Assembly: GCA_009602735.1 (NCBI GenBank)
Contig: WELA01010214.1
Coordinates: forward strand, 448,294-512,293
Direction: 5' to 3'
Origin: Mesotaenium endlicherianum
Taxonomy: Eukaryota; Streptophyta; Zygnematophyceae; Zygnematales; Mesotaeniaceae
Length of the DNA stretch: 64,000 nucleotides
Numbering within the stretch: the first letter of the stretch is position 1; each line of letters begins with the position of its first letter. Both the position numbers and the translations under genes were made by a program. The notes under the pieces were generated by a model. It had not been told where the DNA came from. It did not search any database and saw only the letters and a program-made list of their open reading frames with translations. Shown piece by piece: positions 9,227 to 20,188 of this stretch.

Positions 9227-9442
9227 TCAAAAACACAATGAGGTCAGTGTAGTCATAGTATTATGCACGATCGTGGAGGAAGGCAAGACCGTAGCCATGA
9301 GCGTTATCGAGTGTGTACTACCTGGTGTAAGTAAACGGAAAGTGGGAGAGTGCTGGAGTGAGGAGTGAGTGTGAGTGCAGTTCGAGCGCGAGAAATGGTT
9401 ATGGAAGAAAATTCGACTGATTCCCGAGGTGTTAGCCTACTC

Positions 9443-9606
9443 CTTCCAACTTAACGTTTGAGGGTGGGTTGCCTGTCAAGCTGCTACTTCCTAGCACTTC
9501 TTGTCACCTCCTGTCAGTCTGTTACTAGCGGGCGTTTTCTCGCACACTAACTGTCACTTTCTGGACTAATTGTCACTTTCTACCACATTTCCCCTCCAAC
9601 GTAAAC
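9443..9606 (-). promoter_or_regulatory. Internal polypurine-tract copies and TGACAG-type spacer of E1
   Basis: On the minus strand, 9606-9587 is a close match to the 3' polypurine tract (GTTGGAGGGGAAAT) just after pol. TGACA repeats follow, then another GTTGGAAGGAG copy at about 9458-9443, before ORF3. Such an internal tract could prime plus-strand synthesis a second time, as the central tract of lentiviruses does. Confidence 0.5.
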
Positions 9607-11304
9607 GGAGACAGGACATCCTGTCACCGTCCCATGCCAACTGAGATGACAGGTAGGGGAGTGCCCCAGCCGCCCAAAGGTGGAACCGTTTCAACGCCCC
9701 TTTGGCATTGGTCAAATGGTCTTTGAATTCCCAAGTATCCCCAGAGGCATCGTAACCCTTCCATCTGACCAGGTACTTCATGACATATTTAGACGATCAA
9801 CGGACAGAGCAAGCGTCTAAAATCTCCTCGGCCTCATATTCCTCAGGGTCACCATCCCTGACAGCGGAGACCGATCCCGGTTGGACAGGTAACCAACCTG
9901 TGAACAGTGTGTCACCTTTGATGTACGGTTCTAGGAAGGAGACATTAAAGACTGGGTGACCGTTGTATTCAACTGACATGTGCAATTTGTAAGCATTGTG
10001 ACCGACACGGCGCACCACCAAACACGGACCGACCCAGACCGAACCAAGCTTTTTCTTGACCACACCAGGGAGGTACAGGTGTTGAGAATGCAGTTTGACC
10101 AAATCGCCCTTAGAAAATGTCAACTCTCGACGGTGCTGATTAGCATATTTTTGTTGATTTTCCTTGGCTTTGTGCAGGTTCATCTGGACTTCTGACATGG
10201 TGTCAGCAAACTCCTGAATTAACTGGAGAGACATCGGATTGTCAATCCTATCAAGGTGAGTTAAATACTCCCCTAGCACATCCGAAGGAGACTTAGGGAC
10301 TCTACCCAAGCTGAGTTCAAAAGGGGTCTTTCCCGTTGACGCGTGCACCGCATTGTTGACCGCAAACTGAATTTGAGGCAACAGGTCATTGCATTTATCT
10401 TGTTTTTGGTTAATATATCCTCTCATCACCTCTTGCAGAACTCGGTTAGTTCTTTCAATCTGCCTATCAATCTGAGGGTGGTTTGCTGTGCTGCTATTTG
10501 ACTCCCATTAACCCCATTAAAGCTCTCCAAAACTTAGAGATAAATTTGGAGTCTCTGTCTGAGATGATATCAGAGGGTAGCCCATGTTGGCCTACATCAT
10601 GGTTGTAGGACTGTCTCGCGATTTCGAGTGCAGTTACTTTGACAGTTGTGGAAATGAAAATGACCATTTTTGTCTGTTTATCCACTACTGCCAGTATCGA
10701 ATCATGCCCATTGGCAATTCTTGGTAGTGTTACCACCCATTCCATGGATATTGCTTCCCAGCGTCGAGCTGGGATAGGCAGTGGTTGTAAGAGACCCCCG
10801 GGTGGTGTGTGCTTAGACTTATTTCTCTAACACTGATCATAGGACAACATATTTCAAGACCTCCCGAGGCAACCCATCCCAATGATACTGTTTTGCCGGT
10901 TTGCCAACAATTTTGGCCTGCCCCAAATGCCCACCGAGTAAACTGACATGCGCTTGACTCAGTAAGAGGGACCTCATTTCCAAGTTATTAGAAATGACCA
11001 GCTTCAGCCTGCCTGAAGTGGTTTCAGTCACCCAGATCCCTCCCTTAAGCCTATACCTAAGTGCAGTAGCAGGAGACACACCATCAGTGGGGCTGGGCTC
11101 AAATCTTGGGTCAGAAAGGTAGGCCTTTCTAAGTTGTTCAAGGAAGGACTTTTTCACCTTTAGTGAAGTGAGTGCACAAAGCACTTTATCTACAGCATGC
11201 TGACTAAAGTTCCTTTCTTGCAAGTTCGATCTTCTAGAGAGTGCATCAGTTGGATTCAACTTTCTTGGTTTGTAGTCAATCTGGACTTCGAACTGCTCCA
11301 GCAT
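9566..11304 (-). pseudogene. pol: RNase H end, integrase and chromodomain of E1
   Basis: Minus-strand segments in order: 11304-10837 (end of RNase H with DALSRR, then the integrase zinc finger [13 protein letters not shown]), 10745-10494 (catalytic core with MEWVVTLP and IISDRDSKF), 10429-9797 (integrase C-terminus with LGSVWVGPCLVVRRVGHNAY, a GPY/F module) and 9781-9566 (chromodomain MKYLVRWKGYDASGDTWEF). The chromodomain at the integrase C-terminus defines a chromovirus and is thought to guide insertion to heterochromatin. Several frameshifts separate the pieces, and the first zinc-finger Cys region around 10837 is damaged. Confidence 0.87.
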
Positions 11305-12687
11305 CTGGCTCTACCGGTTCTCCCTCCTCGACAGTTTGGACTTATCTGAAAGTGAGTAAAAGCTAGATGATATGTAATGACCTTAAAAGCTTTACCATGT
11401 AAGTATGCACTCCACTGGTTGAGCACATGAATGATAGCACGCAGCTCTTTATTATGCACAAAAAAGTTAATTTCAGCTGGGTTGAATTTCATAAACTCAT
11501 AAAGCACAGGGTGCCACTCCTGCCGTACCTTACCATCCTTTGTGGTTTTGTCAGCAGGCTGCAACAAAATAGCACCCATGGCAAAGTCAGAAGCATTAGT
11601 AACCACCTCCATAGGTTTGTCGGGGTCGTACACGGCTAGGACTGGGGCACAATAAAGAGAATCTTTAAGGGTCTGCAAGGCAGCGTGCTGCTCTTCCGCC
11701 CACACATTCCCTATGTCTTTCTTAGTAAGGTCGATCAGTTTACTGGCCTTTGTAGAATAATTCTCAATAAATCTCCTATAGTAGTTAACCAACCCAAGAA
11801 AAGATCTAACTTCCGAGACAGACTGTGGTACTGGCCAGTCCCTTATGGTCTGGACTTTCTTAGGATCCACACTGATGCCTTCTTTACTGACAACGTGGCC
11901 AAAGAATTCAATACTGTCTTTAAAGAAATCACACTTGCTCATTTTAGCATATAACTGATTTCTTCTCAGAATGTCCATGACTATCTTTAAGTGTTCAGCA
12001 TACTGAGCTTCATTTTTAGAGAAAGTTAAAATGTCATCCAAAAGACTTACACAAACTTATCCAAGTAAGGTCTGAAAATGTCATTCATAGCACCCATGAA
12101 GGTTGCGGGAGGATTAGTCAGTCCAAAGGGCATCACATTAAACTCATAGTGATCATAACGTGTGCGGAAGGCAGTCTTGTGTTCATCTCTTTCAGCAATT
12201 CTGATTTGATGATAACCACTCTTGAGATCTATCTTACTGAACACTTTAGAACCAGACAAGGTATCAAGCAAGTCCTCAATTCTGAGTAAAGCATACTTGT
12301 TCTTTACTGTAATTCTGTTAAGATCTCTGTAATCCACACACATCCGCATACTTCCATCCTTTTCTTAACGAAGAGGATGGGTGCGCCATAAGGTGATTTA
12401 CTGAGGGAAATATAAACATCTTCCTCCAGCTGTGCAATCTCTGTTTTCAACTCTTTGCTCTCCACATAAGACAAGCCAAACGTGCGTTGCCAGGGTGGCT
12501 GACTCCCAGGTAATAAATCAATCTTATGATCTACTTCCCTCTTAGGGGGCACTTCCGGAGGCATATTAATGACATTAGTATACTGAGCAACAATTTTTGC
12601 AGCAGTAGGGTGCTCAGGAGGGCTCACCTTTTTCTCAACCACCTCTTCAGGTTGAGAAGGAACCTCTTTTAACAGAAGACATAACAT
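11256..12687 (-). pseudogene. pol: Reverse transcriptase and RNase H of E1
   Basis: Minus-strand segments 12687-12304, 12349-12047 and 12041-11256 overlap or abut and cover the RT fingers ([12 protein letters not shown]), the palm ([32 protein letters not shown]) and [12 protein letters not shown] around 12041, then RNase H ([16 protein letters not shown], where the first catalytic Asp is replaced by Asn). Frameshifts near 12045 and 12340 break it. Family is Ty3/gypsy. The Asn at the RNase H active site is a single G-to-A change from the DAS seen in other copies. Confidence 0.88.
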
Positions 12688-12699
12688 TCTGTCTTCCTT

Positions 12700-13200
12700 C
12701 TAGTTCCAACTTTTGATGAACTCCTTTGCATTCAATAATTTGCATCCTCTTGGACGCCTCTTCTTTTCCTTCATTTGCCATCCGTACAGGACAAGAGGAA
12801 GAGCACTGGTGGGTGCCAAGTTAGTCTGCCCATCACTGGCTCCTCTCACTTTAACTGTACCTCTGCTCCAACACACTTCAGCTTGGTGTTTGTTAAGCCA
12901 GGACCTGCCTAGCACGATATCGTAAAAGCCAGTGTTGAGTACCTCAAATGTAAGCGTTTCAATTAGGATTGCAATGCCAGAACCTAACTAGACCTCAATG
13001 GGCTTGGTTATAACTCCTCCCGGGATACTTGAGGCATCTCCAAGGAATATTTTCTATTTCCTTGGGTGACGTTAGGCAACCTTAGCCGCTTAACTAAGTC
13101 CTTATGGATAAAAATACGTGACGCCCCTCCGTCAACGACTGCCCTTACCGTCCTACCTGCAATCATGCAATGCAGTAGGATAGGGGGGACTGTCTATTCC
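12700..13200 (-). pseudogene. pol: Aspartic protease region of E1 with DGG active site
   Basis: The minus strand around 13140-13112 encodes VVDGGAS followed by a hydrophobic stretch, the retropepsin active-site position. LGRSWLNKHQAEVCW (12915-12870) is the second conserved protease block. The usual Asp-Ser/Thr-Gly is Asp-Gly-Gly here; another well-preserved copy has the same motif. Stops and frameshifts break the frame. Confidence 0.7.
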
Positions 13201-13424
13201 TGACTTTCGCATTGTTCTCCTGACTCAGCAAAGAAATGTTGGACATCAGGTGGAACAAGATCATCCAGAGTGTGCACTCTTTGGAGGTCTATATTGCTGA
13301 TAGTCTCCTTAATCTGGTTGTCAGGCATGCAATGAAAATCCAGTTCAGAGACTCACAATACTTGCTACGAGGGCAGCTAGTGACGACTCACTATCTCTAG
13401 TCTCCTCACAGTCAGTAGACTGGA

Positions 13425-14893
13425 TTATTGGCTGTTGCTGTCTTTTAAAGACTGGTTTTTCTCTCGACCTTTGGAAGGTCCTTGACCGGACACTGCTCTC
13501 TGTAATGACCCAGCTGCTAGCAATGGTAACAATAGATTTTGTTGAGGCTGGTCTCGGCTTAGTCCTACCACCACCTCTTCCATAGCCATCTTGAGAGTAA
13601 CCACCTCTCCCTCTAGACTATATAGCATTATTCTCATACTCATACTCATCATCTTGATCATCCTCAGCCTGGTCTCCTTCAATTGCATTGTAAGAATCAT
13701 GGGGCTTTTTGACAACCTTGGATACCAAAGAATTACTCTGACGCTTGTGATTGAACTGCTGCTAATGCCAAGCATCAGCGTCTTGGATCAAGTCTGCCAG
13801 TTTCTCATACTTCTTTTCAGCAAAATGACCAGAGACTTTGGATTTCAAGCCATACCTGAAGTATACTATCCTATATTGCTCTGGCAAGTCTGGCTACTTC
13901 ATCATGTTTTCCTGAAACTTTTGAGCAAACTCAGCAACTGAAGTGGTCTGCTTCAATGTCAAGGAGATCATTGCATAGATAGCTTTCTCCTGCTGATTGA
14001 TGACATCAAACTTCTCACGCAGTTTCTCGATAAACCTTACCCAAGCAAGGTCACCGAGTTGCTGAGCCTTACGCTCTCCTTTCCAATACAGCCACCAATT
14101 TGCTGCACTGCCTTTCAGTAGAGCTCCAATGTGCCTAACCTTCTCGTAATCCTGTAGCTCTGGGTAGTTCTTCAGCCACTGCTCAACATCAGCGAGAAAC
14201 TTGATCAGGTTATACTTTTTGTTTCCCTCAGGATCATAGTCTTGGGGAGGTTTCGACTTAGGCTTCCTAGGCACTCTGCCACCACCACCAGTGGTTTGAG
14301 AACCCAGTTGGTCTCTGTCCCGCAGCAAAGACATTATGATTCTTTTGTCATCCTGTTGGCACTGATACATGCTTGCCATTTGCGATTGCATTTGCACAAA
14401 TAATGCTCCCAAATCTAAATTCTGAGGTGGGAGTCTAGCAAATGCAGCAGTAGCAGTGGCATCCACTCGCTGTGTAGTGTCCTTAACAGTCCCTCTCGCT
14501 CCTGCAGCAGCGATTCCTGCCGATTCAGCCGGTCACAAATTTGACCTAGAGGCACATTGAGTTGTACAGCAGGAGGTGGGTTCAACACATTGGCCCTTGC
14601 TGCCATAAGTTCTTCGCTCGTCCGCTGGCTGTCCTTCCCTCCTCTCTGTATCTTCAGCAACTCTTGCAAATTGTTCGGCTTCTAATTCGACTCTCTCCTC
14701 CTCAGCCTGCTGTGCTGCGACTGCGGCAATAGCAGCTGCCTCAATTGTAGCCTCTCTAGCTGCAGTATCTGCCACTGCTTTAGAATAGGTTTGGAGTCCC
14801 GCTACATGGCTTTCAGCTTGGTTTTCGACATGCTCGTTATCCTGAATCTCCATGTCTTTAGAGTTGCTAGTTTGAAACCTTGTCCTTACCATA
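13425..14893 (-). pseudogene. gag: gag of E1
   Basis: Start chosen at the ATG complementary to 14893-14891 (MVRTR...), just inside the primer site. An Ala/Glu-rich N-terminal third (to about 14533) is followed by the LPPQNLDLGALFVQMQSQM region (about 14440-14350) and the capsid-like core (ILKGSAANWWLYW-type, about 14110-14080; AMISLTLKQTTSVAEFAQKF, about 13985-13925), then a degraded CCHC knuckle (about 13540-13490) and a Lys-rich end. Gag would form the particle and bind element RNA. At least three frameshifts and stops break it. Confidence 0.82.
13443..13449 (-). promoter_or_regulatory. Slippery heptamer T TTA AAA at the gag-pol overlap of E1
   Basis: On the minus strand the gag frame reads Ser-Leu-Lys across T TTA AAA, and a -1 slip gives the pol frame Phe-Lys-Arg-Gln-Gln-Gln. 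The gag stop TAA follows 15 nt later. Phase and sequence match the X XXY YYZ rule for -1 ribosomal frameshifting. Confidence 0.65.
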
Positions 14894-14910
14894 CAAAGAA
14901 AACTGTGATA

Positions 14911-14924
14911 CTGCTCCGATACCA
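14911..14924 (-). promoter_or_regulatory. Primer-binding site of E1 (initiator-Met tRNA type)
   Basis: The minus strand reads TGGTATCGGAGCAG immediately inside the LTR. It matches the start of the tRNA-iMet primer site common in plant LTR elements (TGGTATCAGAGC), with one difference. Confidence 0.75.
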
Positions 14925-14925
14925 G

Positions 14926-15442
14926 TGAAATGAATCGACTTACCAAATAGGCAATTAACAATTAATGAAAATTATATATCAGCAAGTAATCTTTATGGTA
15001 ATATCGGTTAATTTTTAAAACAGCATAAGACAACACATTAGCAGTGGACAATCCTCGCAAGTCAAATGGAAGTAAATCAGCATCAATAATGCAATCAGTA
15101 AATTCATACATAAACAAGGCTAGAAGACAGTGCATATCAATGGCTTCTCGCCTTGGATTCAGATCTCTCTCAGTAAGCTGTACAAGAGAGTTGGCCTTGT
15201 TTCCGAATGCCGAATTTGAGAGCAATACCTAGCATATGTACATGGAATGAGTTTACTGTTTAACGGCAAGTGCGATGACACCGCTTACTCGGGAGTTAAC
15301 CACGTTGGTAGGACCTCGGTTCACCAAATCCACCGCCATCTTCCACCATCTCGAATCGCCATCCATCCTAAGGATGTCATCTGGCCATTCATCAAGCATA
15401 CCACACTTAGATGCATATCTGCTACCGAGTGCGGAAGTCAGC
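14926..15442 (-). repeat. 5' LTR of E1, truncated (517 bp)
   Basis: It begins (left edge) TGAAATGAATCGACTT, the complement of the LTR end. It matches other LTRs up to CGGAAGTCAGC at 15442, where another LTR end (E2) starts directly. Confidence 0.85.
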
Positions 15443-16162
15443 TGAAATGAATCGACTTACCAAATAGGCGATTAACAATTAATAAAAATCTTTATATCAG
15501 CAAGTAATCTTTATGGATTTTCTGTTAACTGATTAAACGGCAAAAGGACAACACACTAGCAGTGAACAACACTCGTAAATCAAATGCGAGTAAACTAGCA
15601 TCAATAATGCACTCAGTAAACTCATACATAAGCAAGGTTAGAAGACAGTGCATATCAATGGCTTCTCGCCTTGGATTCAGATCTCTCTCAGTAAGCTGTA
15701 CACGAGACTTGGCCTCGTTTCCGAATGCCGAACTCGAGAGCAATGCCTAGCATATGTACATGGAATGAGTTTACTGTTCAACGGTCAGTGCGATGGCACC
15801 TCCTACCCGGGAGTTAACCACGTTGGTAGGACCTCGGTTAACCAAATCCACTGCCATCTCCCATCATCCCGAATCGCCATCCATCATAGGGATGTCATCT
15901 GGCCATTCAACTAGCATACCACACTTAGATGCATATCGAGGCATTTTGCTGCTACCGAGTACGGAAGTCAGCTGGCTGTCAAAGAATGTGTCAGCAAGTT
16001 GACATAAGCTGACTTCAGCCTGCTGCATCCGGCTGAGTCATTAAACTGATACTAAATATGAAGTCCAGCAGACTGATTATTAAATAAAGTTCAGCAAGCT
16101 GGACTTAATTTACTATTACATTTAAATGAATATTATATCTACTAATATACTGATTCATTACA
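15443..16162 (-). repeat. 3' LTR of E2 (720 bp)
   Basis: Complete unit, from TGAAATGAATCGACTT on the left to GATTCATTACA on the right, followed by the complement of the polypurine tract. Confidence 0.88.
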
Positions 16163-16198
16163 ATCCCTCCAACTTAACTTGTTGTCGCCTCGACAACA
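16163..16198 (-). promoter_or_regulatory. 3' polypurine tract and hairpin of E2
   Basis: Minus strand: TGTTGTCG-AGG-CGACAACA (16198-16180), then 17 nt (AAGTTAAGTTGGAGGGAT) to the LTR. The loop differs from E1 while both 8-bp arms are unchanged. Confidence 0.75.
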
Positions 16199-16378
16199 TT
16201 AAACTGCAGGAGTCTTTAATCAGGAAACTGAACCTAACCCACCTCTCCCAGTGACTGCCCCTTCAGCCTGTTGCCTAGGGGGTTGTTCCTGGGGCTTCAG
16301 GATGAGGAGATCGAGATCTGGACCTAGATCTGGACAGCCCTCTAGGGTTAGCTGGCCTTCTAAAGAACCCCGTTTGCT

Positions 16379-17948
16379 CTAAAGTTGGACCTCGAGGAGA
16401 ACGAAGGATGGTAGCCTGCTCTTTACCCACTTAAGTGTTGATCCCCACATAGACAGGCATTCCAGTAGGATGCTGAAATACATTGGCAAGAGGTACATGC
16501 CCCTGAGCGGAGAAGGAGGCCGGCATACCTCCGGTCCATGCGCGTGTCCCTCTTTTGACACCCCTGTCCTCTGGGGATTTTTACCTGTGTCTGCTGCCAA
16601 GTACAGTCAGATCAGCTTCTTCCCTTGCTTGGGCAGGAGGGCTTGGGGAGCGAGTGCGGGGTCCAGCTGCCTCCATGATGGGGATCACGTTCCAAATACC
16701 TGATCGTGGTCCTTTAGGAGGTGCCCCTGCCTGCCCCTGGGTCTCCTGAGTACCACCTGCTGATGCTTCTCCTCTGCCTTGTTCTTCTTCCTTATCCTCC
16801 TCACTCGCCTCCTCGGAGAGAGTAGGAGTCTCGTCCACTAAATCGTCCTGCTCCCTAGTAGACATGGAGTAGTCTACCGACCTCCCTTTTTTAGGGCGCG
16901 CTGGAGGTTGCTTGGCCTTCAGCCTGCTGATATTGATCCGGCCTGCATTCTTCGCCCATTTGACGAAGGCATGCTTTCCCTTAGAGAAGTAGTCTCTCCC
17001 CCTCCTCCTATGCTCCTTGGTCTCTGCATTCATATTGCTCAGGCAGCCATTCAGCCTGGGGTCCCAAGGGGCAATGTGAGGTGGTAGGATAAGATAGCCG
17101 TCTAGGCCATAGTGGAAGTCATCCGGTTGGGCTCGGTCACACTCCTGCTTCTTATTTGTCACGGTCATCCACCTCCAGTCTGTTGGCTGCTGGTAGTATT
17201 GGGGTCCGTGCTCAGCCTTCCTCAGTTTACACGGGAACCAGTGGGGAGAGAACATTCGCTGTCCTGCTTCCCTAGCCAAGTACTCCCAGCTCCTTCTCTC
17301 AACTTCATTGTAAGCTGGCAGTAATGTGAGATAGAAGACCGTATCCTTAAAGCTATCGAACCGCATGCTCACCATCCGGATGAGTCTCTGATCTCCCACT
17401 ATTCTCGGTATGGGGACCGGCTTGTCCTCTGAATCATCTTCAAGGTAGCGGGCCTGCTCTGCTGTATAGTCCACCATCATGGCAAAATCTTCGTAGAGGA
17501 CCACACCAGTGTGTGTCTCGATGTACCTATCCAGTGCTGCAGCTCCTTCCCTCTGTAGCGGTGTTGTCTGTTTCAGCTTGTTGATCTCCTGGGCTGCCTG
17601 TAATGCTTCCTTCAAGTTATCAAAGTCTTGGCCATCTACCACAGTATACCTGTAAGTGGCCAAGCTCTTCTGTCTGTCCGCTTCAATCTTTTTCCTTCTC
17701 TCCTCCTCTGCCGCTACCGCTTCCTCTTGTTGTTTCTTCTGTCTCTCCTCCTCAGCTTTCCTGAGGTTTTCCGTTTCTTGATCCTTCTTCCTCTGTGCCT
17801 CTTCTGCCGACTCTTGTTGTCTGCGGACCCTTTCTTGTTCTCTCCTGGTGAGGGACGTCGCCGCCAGCTCCTGATGGTATTGCTCCATTGTCCTCCTGGC
17901 TTCATCTGCCTTGCGCTTTCTGTCCTCCTTTTGTGTGGTGGGAGCCAT
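16379..17948 (-). CDS. ORF3 subtype II of E2, best-preserved copy
   Basis: The minus-strand frame runs uninterrupted from upstream of 17948 to 16581. The likely start is the ATG at 17948-17946 (MAPTTQKED), because TACAG precedes it directly and TACTAAC lies about 25 nt further upstream, a 3' splice-site arrangement. Order: Glu/Lys/Arg-rich coiled coil over roughly the first 100 residues; core with DNLKEALQAAQEINK, VLYEDFAMMVDY, YNEVERRSWEYLARE, TDWRWMTVTNKKQ, LPPHIAPWDPRLNG and FSKGKHAFVKWAKN; an RPKKGRSVDY basic patch; an acidic Glu-run tail; and a Pro/Ser-rich end. A frame change near 16580 separates the last about 60 residues (16600-16379). It is probably a cytosolic or nuclear accessory protein. 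No known family recognised. Confidence 0.8.
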
Positions 17949-17972
17949 TCTGTACATGTAACCAGGGCACAA

Positions 17973-17979
17973 GTTAGTA
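17973..17979 (-). promoter_or_regulatory. Branch-point-like TACTAAC upstream of ORF3 in E2
   Basis: The minus strand reads TACTAAC here and TACAG directly before the ORF3 start at 17948. The same arrangement occurs in E7 (TACTAAT ... GCAG) and E8 (TACTAAC ... GCGG, acceptor lost). It would let ORF3 be made from a spliced message. Confidence 0.55.
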
Positions 17980-18220
17980 GGATATCGACCTTTGTCATAG
18001 GGATTGCAGGCAGGAAGTATGTTCGTATTAGTATGGTGGATTCGCTCCTGTTTTACCTTACAGGGTGATTGCTAAAAGTCGACGTAGTTGCGATGCCTAA
18101 ACATAAACGTATGAATGTGTTTTAAGTTGAGTTAAGTGAAGTTAGCTCAAGGTGCTTTATGTGGGCCAGGCTGTCCCATCTGTCACTATGCTGACACTTA
18201 GGATTCACGTAACTGTCCCT

Positions 18221-20188
18221 TTATCGCTCTCGCTCACTAACTGTCATATATTTTCCCCTCCAACTTAAATGGAGACAGGACCGCCTGTCACCTTCTCGTA
18301 TCAGCTGAAATGACAGATAGGGAGGGGCTCCAGCCGCCCAAAGGTGGAACCGTTTTAACGCCCCTTTGGCATTGGTTAAATGGTCCTTGAATTCCCAAGT
18401 GTCCCCGGAGGCATCGTAACCTTTCCATCGAATGAGGTACTTCATGACATATTTAGACGATCGACGAACCGAGCACGCGTCTAAAATCTCCTCAACCTCA
18501 TGTTCGTCAGAGTCGCCGTCCCTGACAGCGGGGACCGGTCCCGGTTGGACAAGGAACCGACCTGTGAACAGTGTATCATCTTTGATGTATGGTTCCAGGA
18601 AGGAGACATTAAAGACCGGGTGACCCTTGCATTCGGCTGACATGTTCAGTTTGTAAGCATTCTGACCGACACGACGTACCACTGAATATGGACCGACCCA
18701 GAAAGGGCCAAGCTTTTTCTTGACCACACCAGGGAGGTACAGGTGCTGAGTGTGCAGTTTGACTAAATCGCCTTTAGAAAATGTCAGCTCCCGACGGTGT
18801 TGATTAGCGTGTTTTTGTTGGTTTTCTTGGGCTTTGTGCAGGTTTTGTTGGACTTCTGACAGGGTGTCCGCAAACTCCTTAGTTAACTGGAGGGAGACCG
18901 GATTGTTGATCCCTTCAGGGTGAGTTAAAGACTCCCCTAGCACATCTAGAGGGGACTTAGGGACTCTACCCAGGCAGAGTTCAAAAGAACTCTTGCCCGT
19001 TGACGCGTGCACCGCACTGTTGACTGCAAACTGAATTTGAGGCAATAGGTCATCCCAATTATCTTGTTTTTGGTTAATATATGCTCTCAGCACCTCCTGC
19101 AGAACTCGGTTAGTTCTTTCAGTCTGCCCATCAGTCTGAGGGTGGTTAGCTGTGCTGAGCAGCTGCCTGACTCCCATTAACCCCATTAAAACTCTCCAGA
19201 ACTTAGAGGTAAATATTGAGTCTCTGTTTGAGATGATATTAGAGGGAAGCCCATGTTGGCATACTACATGGTTGTAGAACTGTCTCGCTGTTTCGAGTGC
19301 AGTCACTTTGACAGTTGTGGGGATAAAAATGACCCTTTTTGTCGGTTAATCTACGACTACCAGTATCGCATCATGCCCATTGGCAGTTTTTGGTAGGGTG
19401 ACCACCCAGTCCATGGATATAGTTTCCCAGCGTCCAGCTGAGATGGGGAGTGGTTGCAAGAGACCTCCCGGTAGTGTGTGCCTAGACTTATTCTTTTGAC
19501 GCTTATCACAGAATTTTACATATTTCAAGACCTCCCAGGGCAACCCTTCCCAATGATAATGTTTTGCCAGTTTGCCAACTGTTTTGGCGTGCCCCAAATG
19601 CCCCCCCAGTACACTGTCATGTGCTTGACTCAATAAAAGCAACCTTATTTCCAAGTTATTAGGAATGACCAGCTTCAGCCTGCCTGAAGTGGTTTCAGTC
19701 ACCCAGACCCCTCCCTTAAGCTTATACCCGAGTGCAGTAGCACGACACCCACCAGTAGTGGGGCTGGGCTCAAATGTTAGGTCAAAAAGGTAGGGTTTCC
19801 TAAGTTGTTCAAGGAAGGACTTTTTCACCTTCAGTGAAGTGAGTGCACACAGGACTTCATCTACAGCATGCTGACTAAAGTTCCTTTCTTGCAAGTCAGG
19901 TCTTCTACAGAGTGCATCAGCAGGATTCAACTTCCCTGGTTTGTAGTCGATCTGGACATGGAACTGCTCCAGCATCTGGCTCCAGCGGTTCTCCCTTCTT
20001 GACAGCTTGGACTTGTTCTGAAAGTGAGTCAGAGTTGAATGATCTGTAATCACCTTAAAAGCTTTACCATGTAAGTATGCTCTCCAGTGTCTGAGCACAT
20101 GAATGATAGCTAGCAGCTCTTTATCATGCACTGAGTAATTAATCTCCGTTGGATTAAATTTCATAGACCTCAATTCTGGGTAAAGCAT
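18221..20188 (-). pseudogene. pol: RNase H end, integrase and chromodomain of E2
   Basis: Two long minus-strand frames: 20188-19346 (RNase H tail FKVITDHSTLTHFQ, then the zinc finger ending CDKRQKNKSRH, where the last Cys is Arg, and MDWVVTLP with the first catalytic Asp) and 19306-18221 (NIISNRDSIF, where the second Asp lies in NRD; TDGQTERTN with the Glu; LGPFWVGPYSVVRRV; chromodomain KYLIRWKGYDASGDTWEF). The two are separated by a frameshift near 19330. The 361-residue integrase-chromodomain half is the longest intact stretch of this domain in the window. The extra tail after the chromodomain reads into the internal polypurine tract. Confidence 0.88.
18251..18270 (-). promoter_or_regulatory. 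Internal polypurine tract of E2
   Basis: Minus strand ATTTAAGTTGGAGGGGAAAA, nearly identical to the 3' polypurine tract next to the LTR, placed just after the chromodomain coding end. Confidence 0.55.

Larger units (their letters stand above)
6839..15442 (-). mobile_element. Family A chromovirus E1, near full length
   Basis: Minus-strand Ty3/gypsy element with all parts in order: 3' LTR (6839-7555), polypurine tract and hairpin, ORF3 subtype I, TGACAG spacer and internal polypurine tract, integrase with chromodomain, RNase H, RT, protease, slippery site, gag, primer site, and a 5' LTR cut off at 15442 by the LTR of E2. It is the most complete copy in the window outside the 46.6-57 kb composite. 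Many frameshifts and stops show it is dead. The 5' LTR retains only 517 bp, so E2 probably inserted into it. Confidence 0.88.
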
